Positions 12,135 to 24,159 of a stretch of DNA of 64,000 nucleotides are shown one piece after another. The notes beneath the pieces were generated by a model, which was given only the letters and a program-made list of their open reading frames with translations, was not told where the DNA came from and ran no database searches. Position 1 is the first letter of the stretch. Every line of letters begins with the position of its first letter. The position numbers and the translations under genes are program-made. The stretch lies in contig DF237198.1 of NCBI GenBank assembly GCA_000708835.1, forward strand, positions 1 to 64,000, given 5' to 3'. The stretch is from Klebsormidium nitens (taxonomy: Eukaryota; Streptophyta; Klebsormidiophyceae; Klebsormidiales; Klebsormidiaceae).

Positions 12135-15100
12135 CTACCGGTCAAACTTCACCCCCCTACTCTTTGCTGACGTCACCACACACAAAACAAGCGCTGCTGA
12201 CGTCATCCGGAGCTCACCCCGCAGGAGCGCCTCCCACGCGGCCCGCGCAGCGCCGTGCTCTGCGCTCTTCTTCAGCTTCTCGTACGGCCCTTTCACCGCC
12301 AAACCGCCCACCGAAACCGTCGCGCTGTGCAGCGGCTCGTGGACCAGCCCCTCCGTTTCCAGCGAGTACTCCGGAATTGGACACCTGGCGCGCACGCACG
12401 CGGTTTGCAGGAGGCCCTTGTAGTCTTGGAAGCCCGGCTGCAGAGAAGGACGGACACGTCGCAGGCTCAGCCGTCTCGAAGATGCGGAGGAGGAGCCCAG
12501 ATTCGTTTTTGGGAAGGTCCACGAGTCGGGATGACTTTCTCAACAAGCCTGGGACTTCTAGCACAGAAAAATTCCTGTCCAGAACTGTGAACAAGCACAG
12601 ACGGCACACGCCAGTGGTTATAAGAAGAGAAGCAAAATGCCCGTTGAAGCCAGGACTGAATATTCACAGCGAACTTCTGCTCTTAGTACCTTTTCGTTAC
12701 TGTGATCAACGGCGGATGACGGAATAGAATCCTTAAGCCACTTCCCAGGGTCCCTCAATAAGGACCCCAGAACACGAGCCGTTCTGGAGGTTCTCTAAGA
12801 GCGTCAACTCAAGCCTTTGTTTGGACCGGAGCACGGTTCGATGGCGCCTCCGGGAGTCTCAGCACAACCACTTCCATCGAACAAGCAGGATTTGCAACTC
12901 GAAAAACACCGGTTTGGCAAGTATACCTAGCGGCGTCTGATACGCGCGCGGCCCGTCTTGCAAACATGAAGCCCACCTTGAAACTTGTGCGACAGATCAA
13001 CAGGCCTTGACATCCAAACCCCGCCCTCACCGGCCACCTTGGTGCGCGGTCCTTGTGTGGCAGCGGGTTCTTGAGCGTAATCGGCATGCCGGACCGCAAG
13101 TGTTCAAGAATCTCCACCCAATGAAGTCAAAATCACGAAATCTAACTAACAAACTCTACTGAACGCATCCTAACCAACAAAGTCTGACCCCGCCCTCACC
13201 GGCCACCTCGGCGCGCGGTCCTTGGGCGGCCGCGGCTTCTTGGGCGGGATCGGCACGCCGGACAGCTTCCGGTCCGCGTCGGGGCTCGGACGCACAAGCA
13301 CCGTCCGACCCTCGCGCTTCATCACTCGCACCCCGTACTTGCACGCGTTGTACGCGTCCCGTTCCGTTGACCGGTCCCGGCGTTGCAGCCAGGAGGGGTC
13401 GAGCGTTACGCCCTCCACGTCCCTGGCAGCGAGAAGCTTAGAAGATTTGGTTTTGGGGCAGATTGTGAAATGGGATTTGTAAGCTTTAGGAGGGTCATTG
13501 CATGCTCCCGGTTCCGTCGACCGGGCCCAGGGTTGCAGCCAGGCGGGGTCAAGCGCCACGCCCTCCACGTCTCTGGCAGAGGGAAGCTTAGAGGATTTCG
13601 GTTTGGGGCAGACTCCCTGATTTGGATACTTAGGCTTTAGGAGGGCTGTTGTATTGGACTAATTGTATTCAATTCTCGGGGTAGTCTAGCCACGCCGGGG
13701 GTCGAGCGCTAACCCCTCACGTCCCTAGGCCGATCGGGAGACGTTAGANNNNNNNNNNNNNNNNNNNNNNNNNNNNNNNNNNNNNNNNNNNNNNNNNNNN
13801 NNNNNNNNNNNNNNNNNNNNNNNNNNNNNNNNNNNNGACTCCCTGATTTGGAGTACTTAGGCTTTAGGAGGGCTGTTGTATGCAATGATCAATTCTCGGG
13901 GTGCAGCCACGCGGGGTCGAGCGCAACCCCCTCCACGTCCCTGGCGATGGGAGACTTAGAGAATCTCGTTTTGGGGCAGAATTGTAAAGTGGGGTTGTAG
14001 GCTTTAGGAGGGTCGTTGTACGCTCCCGGTTCTGTCGACCGGTCCCATGTTGCAGCCAGGCGGGGTCGAGCACCACGGCCTTCACGTCCCTAGCAGAATG
14101 AAGCTCAAAAGGTTGTGATCTGGAGCGGATTCGAGAAGTGGGTGTAGTGAGTTTCAAGAAAGTCGTTGTAAACGTCTCTTCTTCTGTAGTGAAAGTTCTC
14201 TGCTAACCCCTGTCGATCTTTGACTCCGTCAATCCCATCGGAGCGGAGCACTTCCCCTCTTCTTGGCTGCTACTGCGCACCCGACGGACGCATTTTTCCG
14301 TTCAGTGATTGATCCAGCGGGGAGAAAAGCAGAATACGGTAGCCCAAAGACTGCTAACAAACTCTCAAACCTGGTTTAAGAAACCTAACCCGTGCCCGCT
14401 CCTGACAGACTTCCTACTCCGTCTCCTGTACATACAGGTAACCCCTCCGTAACCGATCTTTGAACATAAAGCGACATGCAGTCTCGTGCCGACTTCTCTG
14501 AGCTTCAGGCACTCTTGTGCGCACTGGTAAAAAGGCCTTTACGAACTCACCGTCTGAGCGTGATCAGCCGCTCGTTCAGCTCCAGCACCTGACTGTACTC
14601 CAGGACCGCGTCCTGCATGTACGGCCGTCCGATCGTCCGCATCCGCGCCGCCTCCAAAAGTTCCGCGACGGACCCGAACTTTTCGATGAGCTTGATCGCG
14701 GAGTTGCGTCCAAATTCGGGGACGTAGAACGGCAGGCCCCGGATGGCGTCCGATTGGTCGCCCAAAAGGCAGCCTGGAAAGCGGGTGAAAGGGTGTGTTT
14801 TGGGAAAGGCAAGGCGACCGAGAAAGGAGTGGCATGGAGTCTGTGAAAGTGTCCCAGTGGTCGCTGAAAAGGCTGTCAGAAAGTTAGGAAAGGAGGGTTG
14901 TCGTCAATCCAGGAGGGCGACTGAGTAACCCTGGTCTCCAAGGTAGTGGTCCCCTTAGACTGGTCGCAGGCAGCTTGGAGAATCACATGAAGTATGGCTC
15001 GAAAGTGACATGGGAAATCAGCAAAGACTACGAAATCGAAAGAGTGACGTCGATCTGGCGGAAAACCAAGAAACAAGAAGCAGCTCGACAAAGTCAACAA

Positions 15101-17267
15101 GGTAAAAGAGGGACCTCAGCACTGCGTCAAGCAAAGAAGGCGCCAGCGAAAACCGCCCCCACTGCCAGACTTGATCGGAGACGTTTTTGAAAACTAGACC
15201 CGCTGATAGGCACTCACGAAGTAGGACGAACTTCTCGGGGGGGTACCCGACCCGCTCTTCGAACTTGCGCCCGTCAAAGAAGTTGAATTCACGCATCAGC
15301 TCCGCGCGGGGCGCCCAGATGGAGATGCGCTCGTTCAGCAACTGCCGCAGGTCAGTGTCTGCAAAAAGGGAACGATTCCGTTTTCCTGTACCGATCGGTG
15401 TTTGAAGCTGCAGCATAAGGAGAGTCGCCCACTATTTCCAAGAGCTCCTTTTTCTATTTTCCAAGCTGAGACGTTCAACCAACAAATTCACAACCCAGAA
15501 ACTTTCTCTTCATACGCAGCATCTCTAAACCTTACCGAAGGTGGATGCAATTAATCTGACAGGTGGCAGAAAAGGATGGGCTGGTGGATAGCTCACCCGG
15601 AGAGACAATGTTCACTCGATGCCCCATGTCGACGGCCTGCTGGGCCAGCGTCGCAATGACGTCATCCGCCTCCGCGTGGGGTACTTTGACAATCTGTCCA
15701 GGAATTCAGTGTTTGATCCGCATTCATAGCCTCGAATTGATCCACAAAACTATTCGAGCCGACAAACACCAGATGCAAAGCGTCACAAATCGCCTGGAGG
15801 GGCGCAGCAAGCTTTTGACGAGAACGGAAGCGAACTTATGAGAGACTGCCATTTGGCCTTCTGCATGCTTTTTGTTTTTTATCCTCCCATAGACATCGCC
15901 TCCCGGTGCTGTACACTTTCCAACTGACAAGGTCTTCGGCTAAAGGCCTATGATTTTAAATCTTGCCATATCGGAGATGAGTGCAGAAACATGGAAGGCG
16001 CGGAGTGTATTCAGAAGACACACTGCTCACCGGTATGTTCAGAAGCCTGAAAAGGGGTTCCAGCATGGGCATGTTCTCAAACGGGTCAATGTGCACGCGG
16101 TGACGGTTCCGCCGGTGGCCGATTGTCGGCCATGGGTGGTACAGCTTTCGACCCGATTTGTAGTCGGGGTAGAGTTCGCGGCGCCACGCATTGCCGTTGT
16201 CCCCGTCCAAAACCTGCAGCAAGTCTTTTTGAATTCAGAGGAATGTGTGGTAGAGACACCTGTCGGGATTGGTGAAAGGACGCCCCCTGGTTGCGGCCCC
16301 AGTTTGACTTCAAAGACATAACCAAAACTTGCGTTTCAAACATCCTGAGGAGCAAGAAAGGGCAGATTGTGTTGATAGGGGGCAGATTGGCTTGACACGG
16401 TTTAAAGCAGGACACTCAAGAAAGGAAGGAGTGATAGGAAGCTTTCTATGAGGGCAATCCCGGGTAAAACCCAAAAGCCCTAAATCCGTGAAACCCAAGC
16501 CGGCTAGTGGATCCCACCCCAATGATTGGCGAGTCCCCTGAGATGCCAATCAGCGCCTCCATCCACTCCAGGCATGCTCTGGGGTCCAGCTTGCCTCGCC
16601 CCCGCCCTCGATAACAAATTGGCATTATGTCCACTATATACACAACCGGCTTTGAGGGTCGCCGATCGAACGCCTCATTCTGTGCCACGGACACTTCATC
16701 AAGGCTGATTGGAGAGTCTGATGTTGCGTCATCGGCGGCGGTTGCTTCTCTAAGGTCCGAAGAAGGGTTTTGGGTTTTGGAGTCTAGATGAGAGTTTGCG
16801 GTTTGATGTCCTAAGTGGTGTGAGGACGTAGCGCTACTGTGAAAACTGGTTTCAGCAAGCTCCTCCTCAAGAGGACTTTCAGGCGCTATGAGAGCGGCGG
16901 TGGTTTCAAAACTTTCAAGCCGCTCGGACCGTTCAAGCTGCTCATCTGCCCCACCACTGGACTCCGAACAAGAACCCAACCTCACTTCACCATCAGAAAG
17001 ACGTGGAAACTCTTGAGCGCAATGCCGTTGCGCGCTATTTTCACTCAACTTCGCCAAACCCTCTCCTACTCGGCATTGGCACCGCACTGCGGATTCCGCT
17101 CTTGACTTGCTCTCACGGATGTTCCTGGTGCCGAACCCTAATGGAAAGTGCACGCTCGATGCTAGGGTGGTGCGCTGCAGAAAGGGGTCGGGACCACCAA
17201 GAAGTTGTTGCGAAACACTTGCACTCGGGAACAGGAAGCATCTGTGTGTGCCAAATGCAGCTTCCAT
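12135..17267 (-). CDS. Organellar-type 5'-3' exonuclease (PolI 5' nuclease/PIN-like family) fused to a C-terminal dsRNA-binding domain
   Basis: Predicted structure-specific 5' nuclease. The Ser/Arg-rich N-terminus (MEAAFGTHRCFLFPS) looks like an organelle transit peptide. Exons, complement: 17267-16518, 16213-16031, 15693-15597, 15358-15218, 14773-14551, 13422-13200, 12437-12135. They total 1,920 nt (639 aa) with all phases matching. The nuclease core starts VVYIVDIMPICY. It continues VLDGDNGN...YPDYKSGR, then HAEADDVIATLA and IVSPDTDLRQLL (acidic metal-binding residues). A helix-hairpin-helix-like CLLGDQSDAIRGLP...GRNSAIKLIEKFG follows. This is the plant homologue arrangement seen in proteins annotated '5'-3' exonuclease family'. 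The last exon encodes a typical dsRBD: DYKGLLQTACVRARCPIPEY, then LHSATVSVGG, then KKSAEHGAARAAWEALL. That fusion is unusual for the family. Introns and the penultimate exon are affected by local duplications (13000-14140), and an assembly gap lies in the same intron. The gene is head-to-head with TFIIH p52. Confidence 0.83.
13010..13080 (-). repeat. Partial extra copy of the 3' end of the same exon
   Basis: On the minus strand this intronic stretch reads HKDRAPRWPVRAG. It closely repeats the end of the real exon and the start of its intron at 13190-13230 (PKDRAPRWP followed by the donor). It shows the duplication also affected the exon's downstream boundary. It lies inside the intron before the dsRBD exon. 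Confidence 0.7.
13362..14140 (-). repeat. Tandem array of degenerate copies of a penultimate-exon segment
   Basis: The real exon (13422-13200) begins RDVEGVTLDPSWLQ. Further copies of its first part, together with the acceptor just upstream, lie at about 13533-13580, 13683-13748, 13900-13960 and 14045-14100 with a period of about 140-155 bp. Each contains the exon signature corresponding to (R)DV-x-x-V-x-LDP-x-WL. The nearest copy keeps a good acceptor (TCTGCCAG) at 13573 in the same phase, exactly 150 nt (50 codons) upstream and without a stop. An assembly gap sits inside the array, so the true copy number is unknown. Confidence 0.75.
13749..13836. other. Assembly gap (88 N)
   Basis: A run of 88 N falls within the tandem exon-copy array, where short-read assembly would be expected to fail. 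Its length may be nominal. Confidence 0.99.
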
Positions 17268-17739
17268 GATTTCGGTGGGGCTGCAATTTCTTTGTAAATG
17301 ATAATGGTGGCCCTATGGTGGCCAGAAAATGACGTGATGCCCTTTGTCAGTGGGTGCTGTGAAAGTTTTCTACAATTCAGCGAGTGTGCCACCTTTCATC
17401 AAGGCTCAGAAACTCTCCTGACGCCATTTGAATGCAGCGCCCAGAAACCCACACACACCACACACCTGAAAACCTGCATGGAGTTGAAAGTGAGTTGCTC
17501 TAGGCCTGTACTAATAGTAATACTAATAGTAGTAGTCGAGCAATTTGAAGAAAGGTATGACAATCTCGATTTTTAAGGGTTTTGCTTCGGGATTTTGGGG
17601 AAACCCTCTCCTGCTGAGCTCCTCATGAACCTGCCTTGGGCTTAAACGCCTGCTGAGTCCTGCAACGGGGAGGCCGCTTTGTTCACCTGCGGCTGGCAGC
17701 ATTGCCCTTCTCAAGTGAGGTTTTTGCTGACCAGGCAGG
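17268..17739. promoter_or_regulatory. Bidirectional promoter region, exonuclease / TFIIH p52
   Basis: There are 472 bp between two divergent start codons (17267 on minus, 17740 on plus). The region must hold both 5' UTRs and both core promoters. No clear TATA box was assigned. A short (TAATAGTA)-type repeat occurs near 17512-17535. Confidence 0.5.
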
Positions 17740-20700
17740 ATGGACTTCATTCGATATCTTTCTGAGCTGCCTCCTGTGAAGCTCGACCGGCTGTATGAGA
17801 GCCACTTCACCTGCCAAGCAGTCCTCAGGTAAGGTGTGCTTCAGTACATGGTGGTGCAATAATGGATGAAGTTCTGAGACCGGATCTTTTCTGGTCGAAG
17901 AGATTGCATTCTGCTCTGCAGAGGGACAATTTTGTAGTGCCACAGCCACTGATTTTGCGCTGTGGAATCTTTGCATTGATGCTTAGCAACGTGCGAGTGG
18001 CTGCCAAAAGGCGATGCCGTCCACTTCAACCAATTGCTTTTCTGAACTGGACCTTCTGACCTGTTGCTGCAAGTAAGTTGGACGTGATTATGCTTGTGAT
18101 CACCTGGGAGACCTGCCTCCAGACTGACTGTCTGGGCTGAAAATAAGCAGCGACGCACTTTGAGGAACTCAATCCCCTTCTCTTTCCTCCTGCCCGCTTT
18201 TTAAGCTGGGCATGGCACTCCTACCTTAAAAGCCCCTCTACTTAAGCCCAAACTCATGAGGATCTAGTCTTGCTGAAGAAAAACAACTGGCTCCGCTTTG
18301 CAGGTCCTTGCCCCCCATCGCCAAGCAATATGTCCTTCGGTTACTGTTCATTGAGCAGCCGATCGCTGGCGAGACGATGCGGGGGTGGGCGAAACCAGAG
18401 GCGCTTGGGAAGCACAACGCTGCAATGGAAAGGCTGGATCAGCTGCGGGTGCTACTAGAGACGGGGGGAAAGTGAGTGCTCTCCATGTGATCATGCTTCT
18501 TGAGAAGTCTGAGCCGGTGTCTTGGATTTCTATCCCCCCACCTGGAAGCTGGTGCAACCAGTAACCAACATAGGGAATCTTAAGACCTCAGGAGGGTCCT
18601 GTGCATATTGATCGGCGTGATGTGTCTCAGTTGGTCATGATTTTGCATTGTGATAAGGCTTCAGGAAATATCCTGACACGTCGCCTGATACTTGTCCCGA
18701 AAAGGGTAGCACTGGCAGTGACTTCCTTTCATCACAATTGCGGCCAATTGATAATCAGCATTTTCATGCCCCTCCTTCCTTCAACGCTTCCAACCTCCTT
18801 CACTCCATATGTTTCACTTAGCATTCCCCTCCCCCCTTACTTCTTTCCCAGTTTCTGATCTCCCCTGCCTCACCTGCGTTCCACCGACCCCAAGGACTTA
18901 TCCAGACCGGTTGTGGTGCTTCCCAGTCGCGCCAACAGTCCTAAGCTTATAGGTCGTTCAGATATCTTCCTCTCTTTCGGCAGGTCTGGCAAGAAAGACG
19001 CTTCATACCGTCTAAATCCCGTCTTCCAGCAACAACTCCAACGCGCCCTCTCCGGTGCCATCGGTCCTCCAAAAGATCCCCTCCCCCCCGCCCTCGCATC
19101 CCATAAGCCCTCCCCCGCAGACCTAAATGCATACGCTCTAAAGCAGTGGGAATCACTGCTCTTGTTTCTGGCCAATGCGGGGGCGCCAGGTGGCGAAAGG
19201 AGAGGCGACCAGGAGCCGAGTAAGATGATCAAGGGGCTGCTGAGGAGGGCGGGGCTGATGGGGACTTCGGACGAGGGGGGCGTTCGGATATCGGACGAGG
19301 GTTTCCGGTTTTTGTTGATGGACTTGTATAAGCAGCTGTGGGTCGTGGTGCGGGAGTATGTGGCGGAGATTGAGGTGAGGAGTGACGTGATCAGTTTGTC
19401 TGCCTTAATACAGCAGGCTGGTTGCTGTTAAGTGGTGACGGTGCGTGTGTTAAGTATGAGTAGAGGTTTGCCCTTGTTCACTAGAGCGGAGGCGCATAAG
19501 CCAGTGAGCAACAGAGGTTTGAATGTGTGAAGAATCGTTCCGACACTGTTGACCACCTCATTTTCTGGAGGGCGATCCACGTCATTCAAGGCATTCATAC
19601 ATCGATAATCACTATACATGCCTGTCGCTTTCTGTTGGCTTTTTGGAAAAGTCTTACTTCACGACAGAGAGTAGTCAATCCGTTCCTGTCTGAGCTCTCC
19701 AACGTTGCGGACTCAACAGACATGGTTTAAACGTTCAAGAAGTCCTTTTCGCCTCGAAATGTTCTGATTCAGATGCAAAAATCTCAAGAGGAGAGTTTTC
19801 ACACCCTTGCAGGACCAAGGCCTGGACGGCGCCCAGGTCACGTGCTTTCTGATGGAGCTTGGGTTCTACCCCCTGGGCGAACCACACGGTGTGAACAGGC
19901 TCTCCAGCCTGCAGAAGCGAGTCGTGGAGGACCTGGCGAGCGTGGGGCTTGTTTATATTCAGAAGGTGAGAAGCGAATTCGTTTGACGACGTATTTGAGG
20001 AGAAGGCAGAAGCTGGGACGTTCAGTAAAGATGACGAGCAGGGAAGATATTCGCGAGTTCCACGGATCACTAACCTTTGAATCGTGCTGACAGAGCTATG
20101 GGACACCGTTCTATCCCGTTTCAAAGTGCGTCTTTCAAGCTGCTCAGGTGGGAAATGCTTTCGAAAGCCGCTCTGCTCGTCACGAGCGGAAAGAAAGCAT
20201 TCAGTGGCTTAAAGTTGTGGGGCGTAATGCGCGAAGCCATCAGAATGAATTCGCTTCTTTAAGTTGAACCTTTCCTATCATTTAAACAAGCGAAGTTTTG
20301 ATGCTGGCGCGCATTCGCAGGACGTCAGCTTCGTTGCCGGAATGCGGAAGCGACCGTTTACTTTAGAAGCGTGTAGGAACCCTCCCGTGAACCTGCGGTG
20401 CAAGACAGTCATGAATCGAAGGGCTCGACAGAGCGATCCTTTGTGAAATGTTCAAGTGTCTTTTTTTATAGGCTGGCGGGCAGTCCTGCTTCTACCCGAC
20501 GCGGCTTGCGTCAAATCTGTCGGCCAGCCTATCAGAGTCCTCCACGTGGCAACCAGCCGAGGGCTTCATCATCGTGGAGACCAACTTCCGAACCTACGGC
20601 TACACCACTTCTCCTTTACAGATTGCGATCCTTCGATTGTTTACAAGGTGAGAGCTCAAAAGGGGGGCTAGAGAGGGCGAATGTGGATTGTTAGAAGGAC

Positions 20701-22976
20701 CGCAAGAACCCCGGTACCTCTGGACCCTTGTCCTCCCTAGCCTTGTCGTTTGAACCCTTTTGATGTCTGCGGTCTCTTATTTTATCTACCGTATCTCAAT
20801 CTGTCTGCGGGCCCTTGGTTTTTTTGTCGCAAACGCACATGGGCAAACTAGACGCATCGATCGTTGTAAAAGGATACCAAGGTTTGAGCAACAAAAAAGG
20901 AAGGCGTTTAGCATGAGCATTTCCAGCACTGGCTGAGGAAGCGGAGTTTGCTAAGAAACTGAAAGAGAAGCGCGTATGCAGGATTGAGTACGTGTTGCCC
21001 AACCTAGTTGTGGGGACCATCACGCGAGAGAGCGTCAACACGGCCTTCTCCAACGGAATCACAGCCGATCAGGTGAGGAGCGGAACGCCATTACCACTCT
21101 CTCGTTCGAAATGCAGCCCTACCATTTGCGTGAGCACGAAAACGATGCCGATTGTGGCCGACCATGCGTGTGGCACCGCAGAGCCGCCAGTGCTGCCGAC
21201 AGAGACTCCTCGATCGAGGAGGTTTTGGCCTACGGACGGTTGTGGGCTGGTCATGGAATGGTTCGAAAGTGGTTAGAAAGTGGTTAGAAAGTTATATGTC
21301 AAAGAATCAGACTTGGGCGGTAATCAGCCTTGGAATGGTCCGGTTGTTTGTCCAAGATTCAAGTTTAGTTATCAGCCTGTTGGCAGTCAAACCTTTTGCC
21401 CGACTCTTCTTTAAGGAGAAGTCGCCACTGAAGGCACTTATCCGTGCTACACACGTGGCGGAGTGTAGCACGTAAGATAAAGTCATTCATCGCCGGGCAA
21501 GTCAGCCAGGGCAGGCGGTTGAAGTCCAGTCTTCCTGGCACTCAGAGTTGCAAGAGCTTCAAGAAGTTACACGTCTGCGCGCCGGATGTTGCAGATGCAG
21601 CCTTAGATCCGGCAGTTCGCACAGATTATTTTTGTGTACCTTCGCATCAGCCAAATTCCCGCGTTGCGCAGACACGCACATTATAACCCCTTACGTTCGA
21701 CCCCTAATTTGCTTCCAGGCTCTACAACTCTCAATTCAAAGCGTTCGTGCATCTCCTGCAGCAGGCGGCGCCCCAAATCCGACAGCGCGTATGCTCATCT
21801 CAACCGTTAAACTTCAAAACCCAGATCGTTCCCTCTTTCCAAAACCCTGCAATTCGCATTCAGATTGGCATGTATCTCCAGCAACACGCGGTGCCCCAGA
21901 TGTTTGAACCCCTACACTTCAAACCCAGATTGCTCCACTCTACATAAAATCCACAATTTTCATGCAGATCGCTCCCACTCTAAATAAATCCACTATTGTC
22001 ATGCAGATCGTGGCGTATCTTCAGCAGCACGCGGCGCCCCAGATCCGGCAGCGCGTGCCGGTCGTCCCCGAGACGGTGGCGGACCAGGTGCGGCTGTGGG
22101 AGCGCGACCGGAACCGGGTGCAGCAAAGCCGGGCGGTGCTCTACGAGGAGTTCCCCTCGCAGGTGAAACAATTGCCGGATCTCCGTTTGGCTTTGTCTCC
22201 AGCAGATGAGTTTCTTTTCAAAGTGCTGTTTGTAATTTTCCTCGCAATTAACGAGGTCTCCTTGCCTTGTCCACTCCCCCTCTTTGGAGCTTCCGTCTCG
22301 GGTCCATTTTCCTCTTGGAGCTTTTGTCTGTACGAGCTTTTTTTCTGGTCGTTTAAGTTTCGTTTTCTTTCTCGGGTATCGTTTTGTTGAAGTCGGTCCT
22401 CTTTCGAGCACTGACGTTTCGTCGCAGTTGCGTGTTGTCCCAAATTAACCTTGCTTGTACATTACGTTTTCATTCTTGGGTACTCTTGTCGTAGCCTGCT
22501 CGAGTAATGCTTTTTGGCCACAAGTCTCAAAAGTCAATGCTGTGCTAGGCGCGCTATTACTTCATTACTTTTGGGTTACCGATGCACTGTTTGCGTCCTC
22601 CGAGGAGCTCTACGCAATCACGAGCGGATGATTTGGGGAACGAATTTGTTACTAGAATCGTGTTGCCCGTTCTCCGGTTGAAGAGGTGTTCGTGTTTGCG
22701 ATTTATGTCTTCCAGAGATCGAGCCAATCCGTTCTTTCGGGTTGCCGCCACCGCTTGTCTGATCTTCTACGGTCTAAAGCCTTCGAGATTCCGGCGTGTT
22801 TCTGACGGCGACGCGCCCTCTCTTGCTGACGTCAGGAACGGTTCGCGGCCGTGGTGGATTATGCAAGGCAGGTTGGGGCGCTCTTGTGGCAAAATCCGAT
22901 TGAGCGGCGGTTCGTGGCCAGTGACGGGCGGCATGACGACATACGGGCGTTTATTCGGAATCAGAGTCGGACTTGA
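17740..22976 (+). CDS. TFB2: General transcription factor TFIIH subunit 4 (p52/Tfb2)
   Basis: Core TFIIH subunit that anchors and stimulates the XPB helicase in transcription initiation and nucleotide-excision repair; nuclear. Exons: 17740-17828, 18304-18471, 18984-19374, 19813-19965, 20472-20647, 20982-21072, 22007-22162, 22836-22976. They total 1,365 nt (454 aa, close to the 462 aa of human p52). The protein starts MDFIRYLSELPPVKLDRLYE, the typical family N-terminus. Family blocks follow: SLPPIAKQYVLRLLFIEQP, YRLNPVFQQQLQRALSG, LASVGLVYIQK, then CFYPTRLASNLS...GFIIVETNFRTYGYTTSPLQ. Next come VGTITRESVNTAFSNGITA and VPVVPETVADQVRLWERDRN. The C-terminal DYARQVGALLW...RAFIRNQ belongs to the region that contacts TTD-A/Tfb5. 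The start has A at -3 and G at +4. The intron before exon 7 contains two degenerate copies of that exon's beginning. Confidence 0.93.
21718..21905 (+). repeat. Two degenerate copies of the start of p52 exon 7 in the upstream intron
   Basis: Real exon 7 (22007) begins IVAYLQQHAAPQIRQRV. A copy at about 21742-21790 reads LLQQAAPQIRQRV. Another at 21864-21905 reads IGMYLQQHAVPQM and has its own CAG acceptor in the same phase. The second copy runs into a stop without a donor, so neither looks like a complete usable exon. The copies are about 130 bp apart. Confidence 0.75.
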
Positions 22977-23397
22977 ATCTAACAGAGGTCACCTAGCGGC
23001 ATGCTCCGAAAATCTTGTTGCATGCCGCGCCCTGATCATGATCCTTCGCACGCGCTGCTTTTTTAGGCAAGCAATTTTGCCACAAGGGTGACATGCGGTT
23101 CGCATTGTGCAAGCACGATGCGCAAGTATGACGTCATATGATACCGTCCATGATATACTACCTCGAGCAGATTGCCGTGAACATTGACGGAAAGTTGTCT
23201 CCGCGGCGCTGGACATGCTTGGTACGCATGCCTTGATTGACTCCAATCGATAGCACAGCCCGAATATGCGACCTTCGAAGCGACTTCTGATGCTAGGTAA
23301 GCCCGGCCGAGGGCCCCGCCATACATCCCGCGGGCGTATCATATATGCAACTATAATCGCATGCACATGGCCGCGTCGGCGTCAGCTCTGTTTATAC
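22977..23397. other. 3' flank of TFIIH p52, no gene seen
   Basis: No coding signal was found after the stop codon at 22974-22976. The stretch ends at the TA flank of the element at 23400. Confidence 0.4.
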
Positions 23398-23399
23398 TA

Positions 23400-24157
23400 C
23401 ACAAGCAACCTATGGTGGGTATCGGCGGTCTCGATCGCGCGACGATCCGGTCACAAATTTGAATTACCGGTGTGTCGAGTCGCGACAATTTGTACGCGGT
23501 ACTGACGACCGTGCAGACCGGTACTTGAGAATCCGGTCCGAGTTCATAAATTAGAATCTGTCTGACAATCCGGTCGTCAGAAATTTCCGGAGTTTCCGGC
23601 GGTACGGTACCGATCAAGTCTGACCGTACGTGAAATTTGAAAATCATGGTTTCGATCGGAAGTTCCGACTCGAACCACCCTAGAGTACCGCGGTACCTAA
23701 CTTGAAAGGAGAGTGCAGAAGATGGAAACGGGAGTGTAGGGAATGGCGCTTTTTAGAAGCAAGCAATGGCGGCCAACTTTGCAGCCACGATGGTGCTTCT
23801 TCCGATTTGTCCTCAACATAACAAGATGTTGGAGCTTCGAAGGAGCCTTCATGACGCTCTCCCAACATTTTTTTCTGCTTGTCAGAGGTTTTTATAAGCT
23901 GCATATGGCTCTTCTTTGCGTGCCAATTTGATGCTCCTCTCAAAGTGTAAAACCTGACACTGTCTAAGAATCTCCTCACACTTACTTACGGCCCGGCAAA
24001 ATTTTTCTGAGTATTTGTACCGCCCGAGTAACATAAACCTGAGTAGCCGTGACGCGAACCGCCGGTAACACTGACGATATTCGATACGCGCTAAATCGAT
24101 TTTGTGGCGGCCGGAGTCGGAATCGACTCGGCCGGTACCCACCATAGGTAGCTTGTG
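23400..24157. mobile_element. Second TA-flanked inverted-repeat element (mariner-like MITE candidate)
   Basis: A 758-bp segment. The left end starts CACAAGCAACCTATGGTGGG; the reverse complement of the right end starts CACAAGCTACCTATGGTGGG. The match extends to about 27 bp with about three mismatches. TA borders both ends (23398-23399 and 24158-24159). The interior is rich in CCGG/CGGT-containing words (for example near 23520-23700), and no transposase was seen. Its ends are unrelated in sequence to those of the 369-1088 element, so it would be a different family with the same target-site type. Confidence 0.6.
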
Positions 24158-24159
24158 TA

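Noticed and set aside
12809-13117. A 102-codon minus-strand gene
   Set aside because: It lies in the intron before the dsRBD exon, and its only familiar part is a duplicated fragment of the neighbouring exon.
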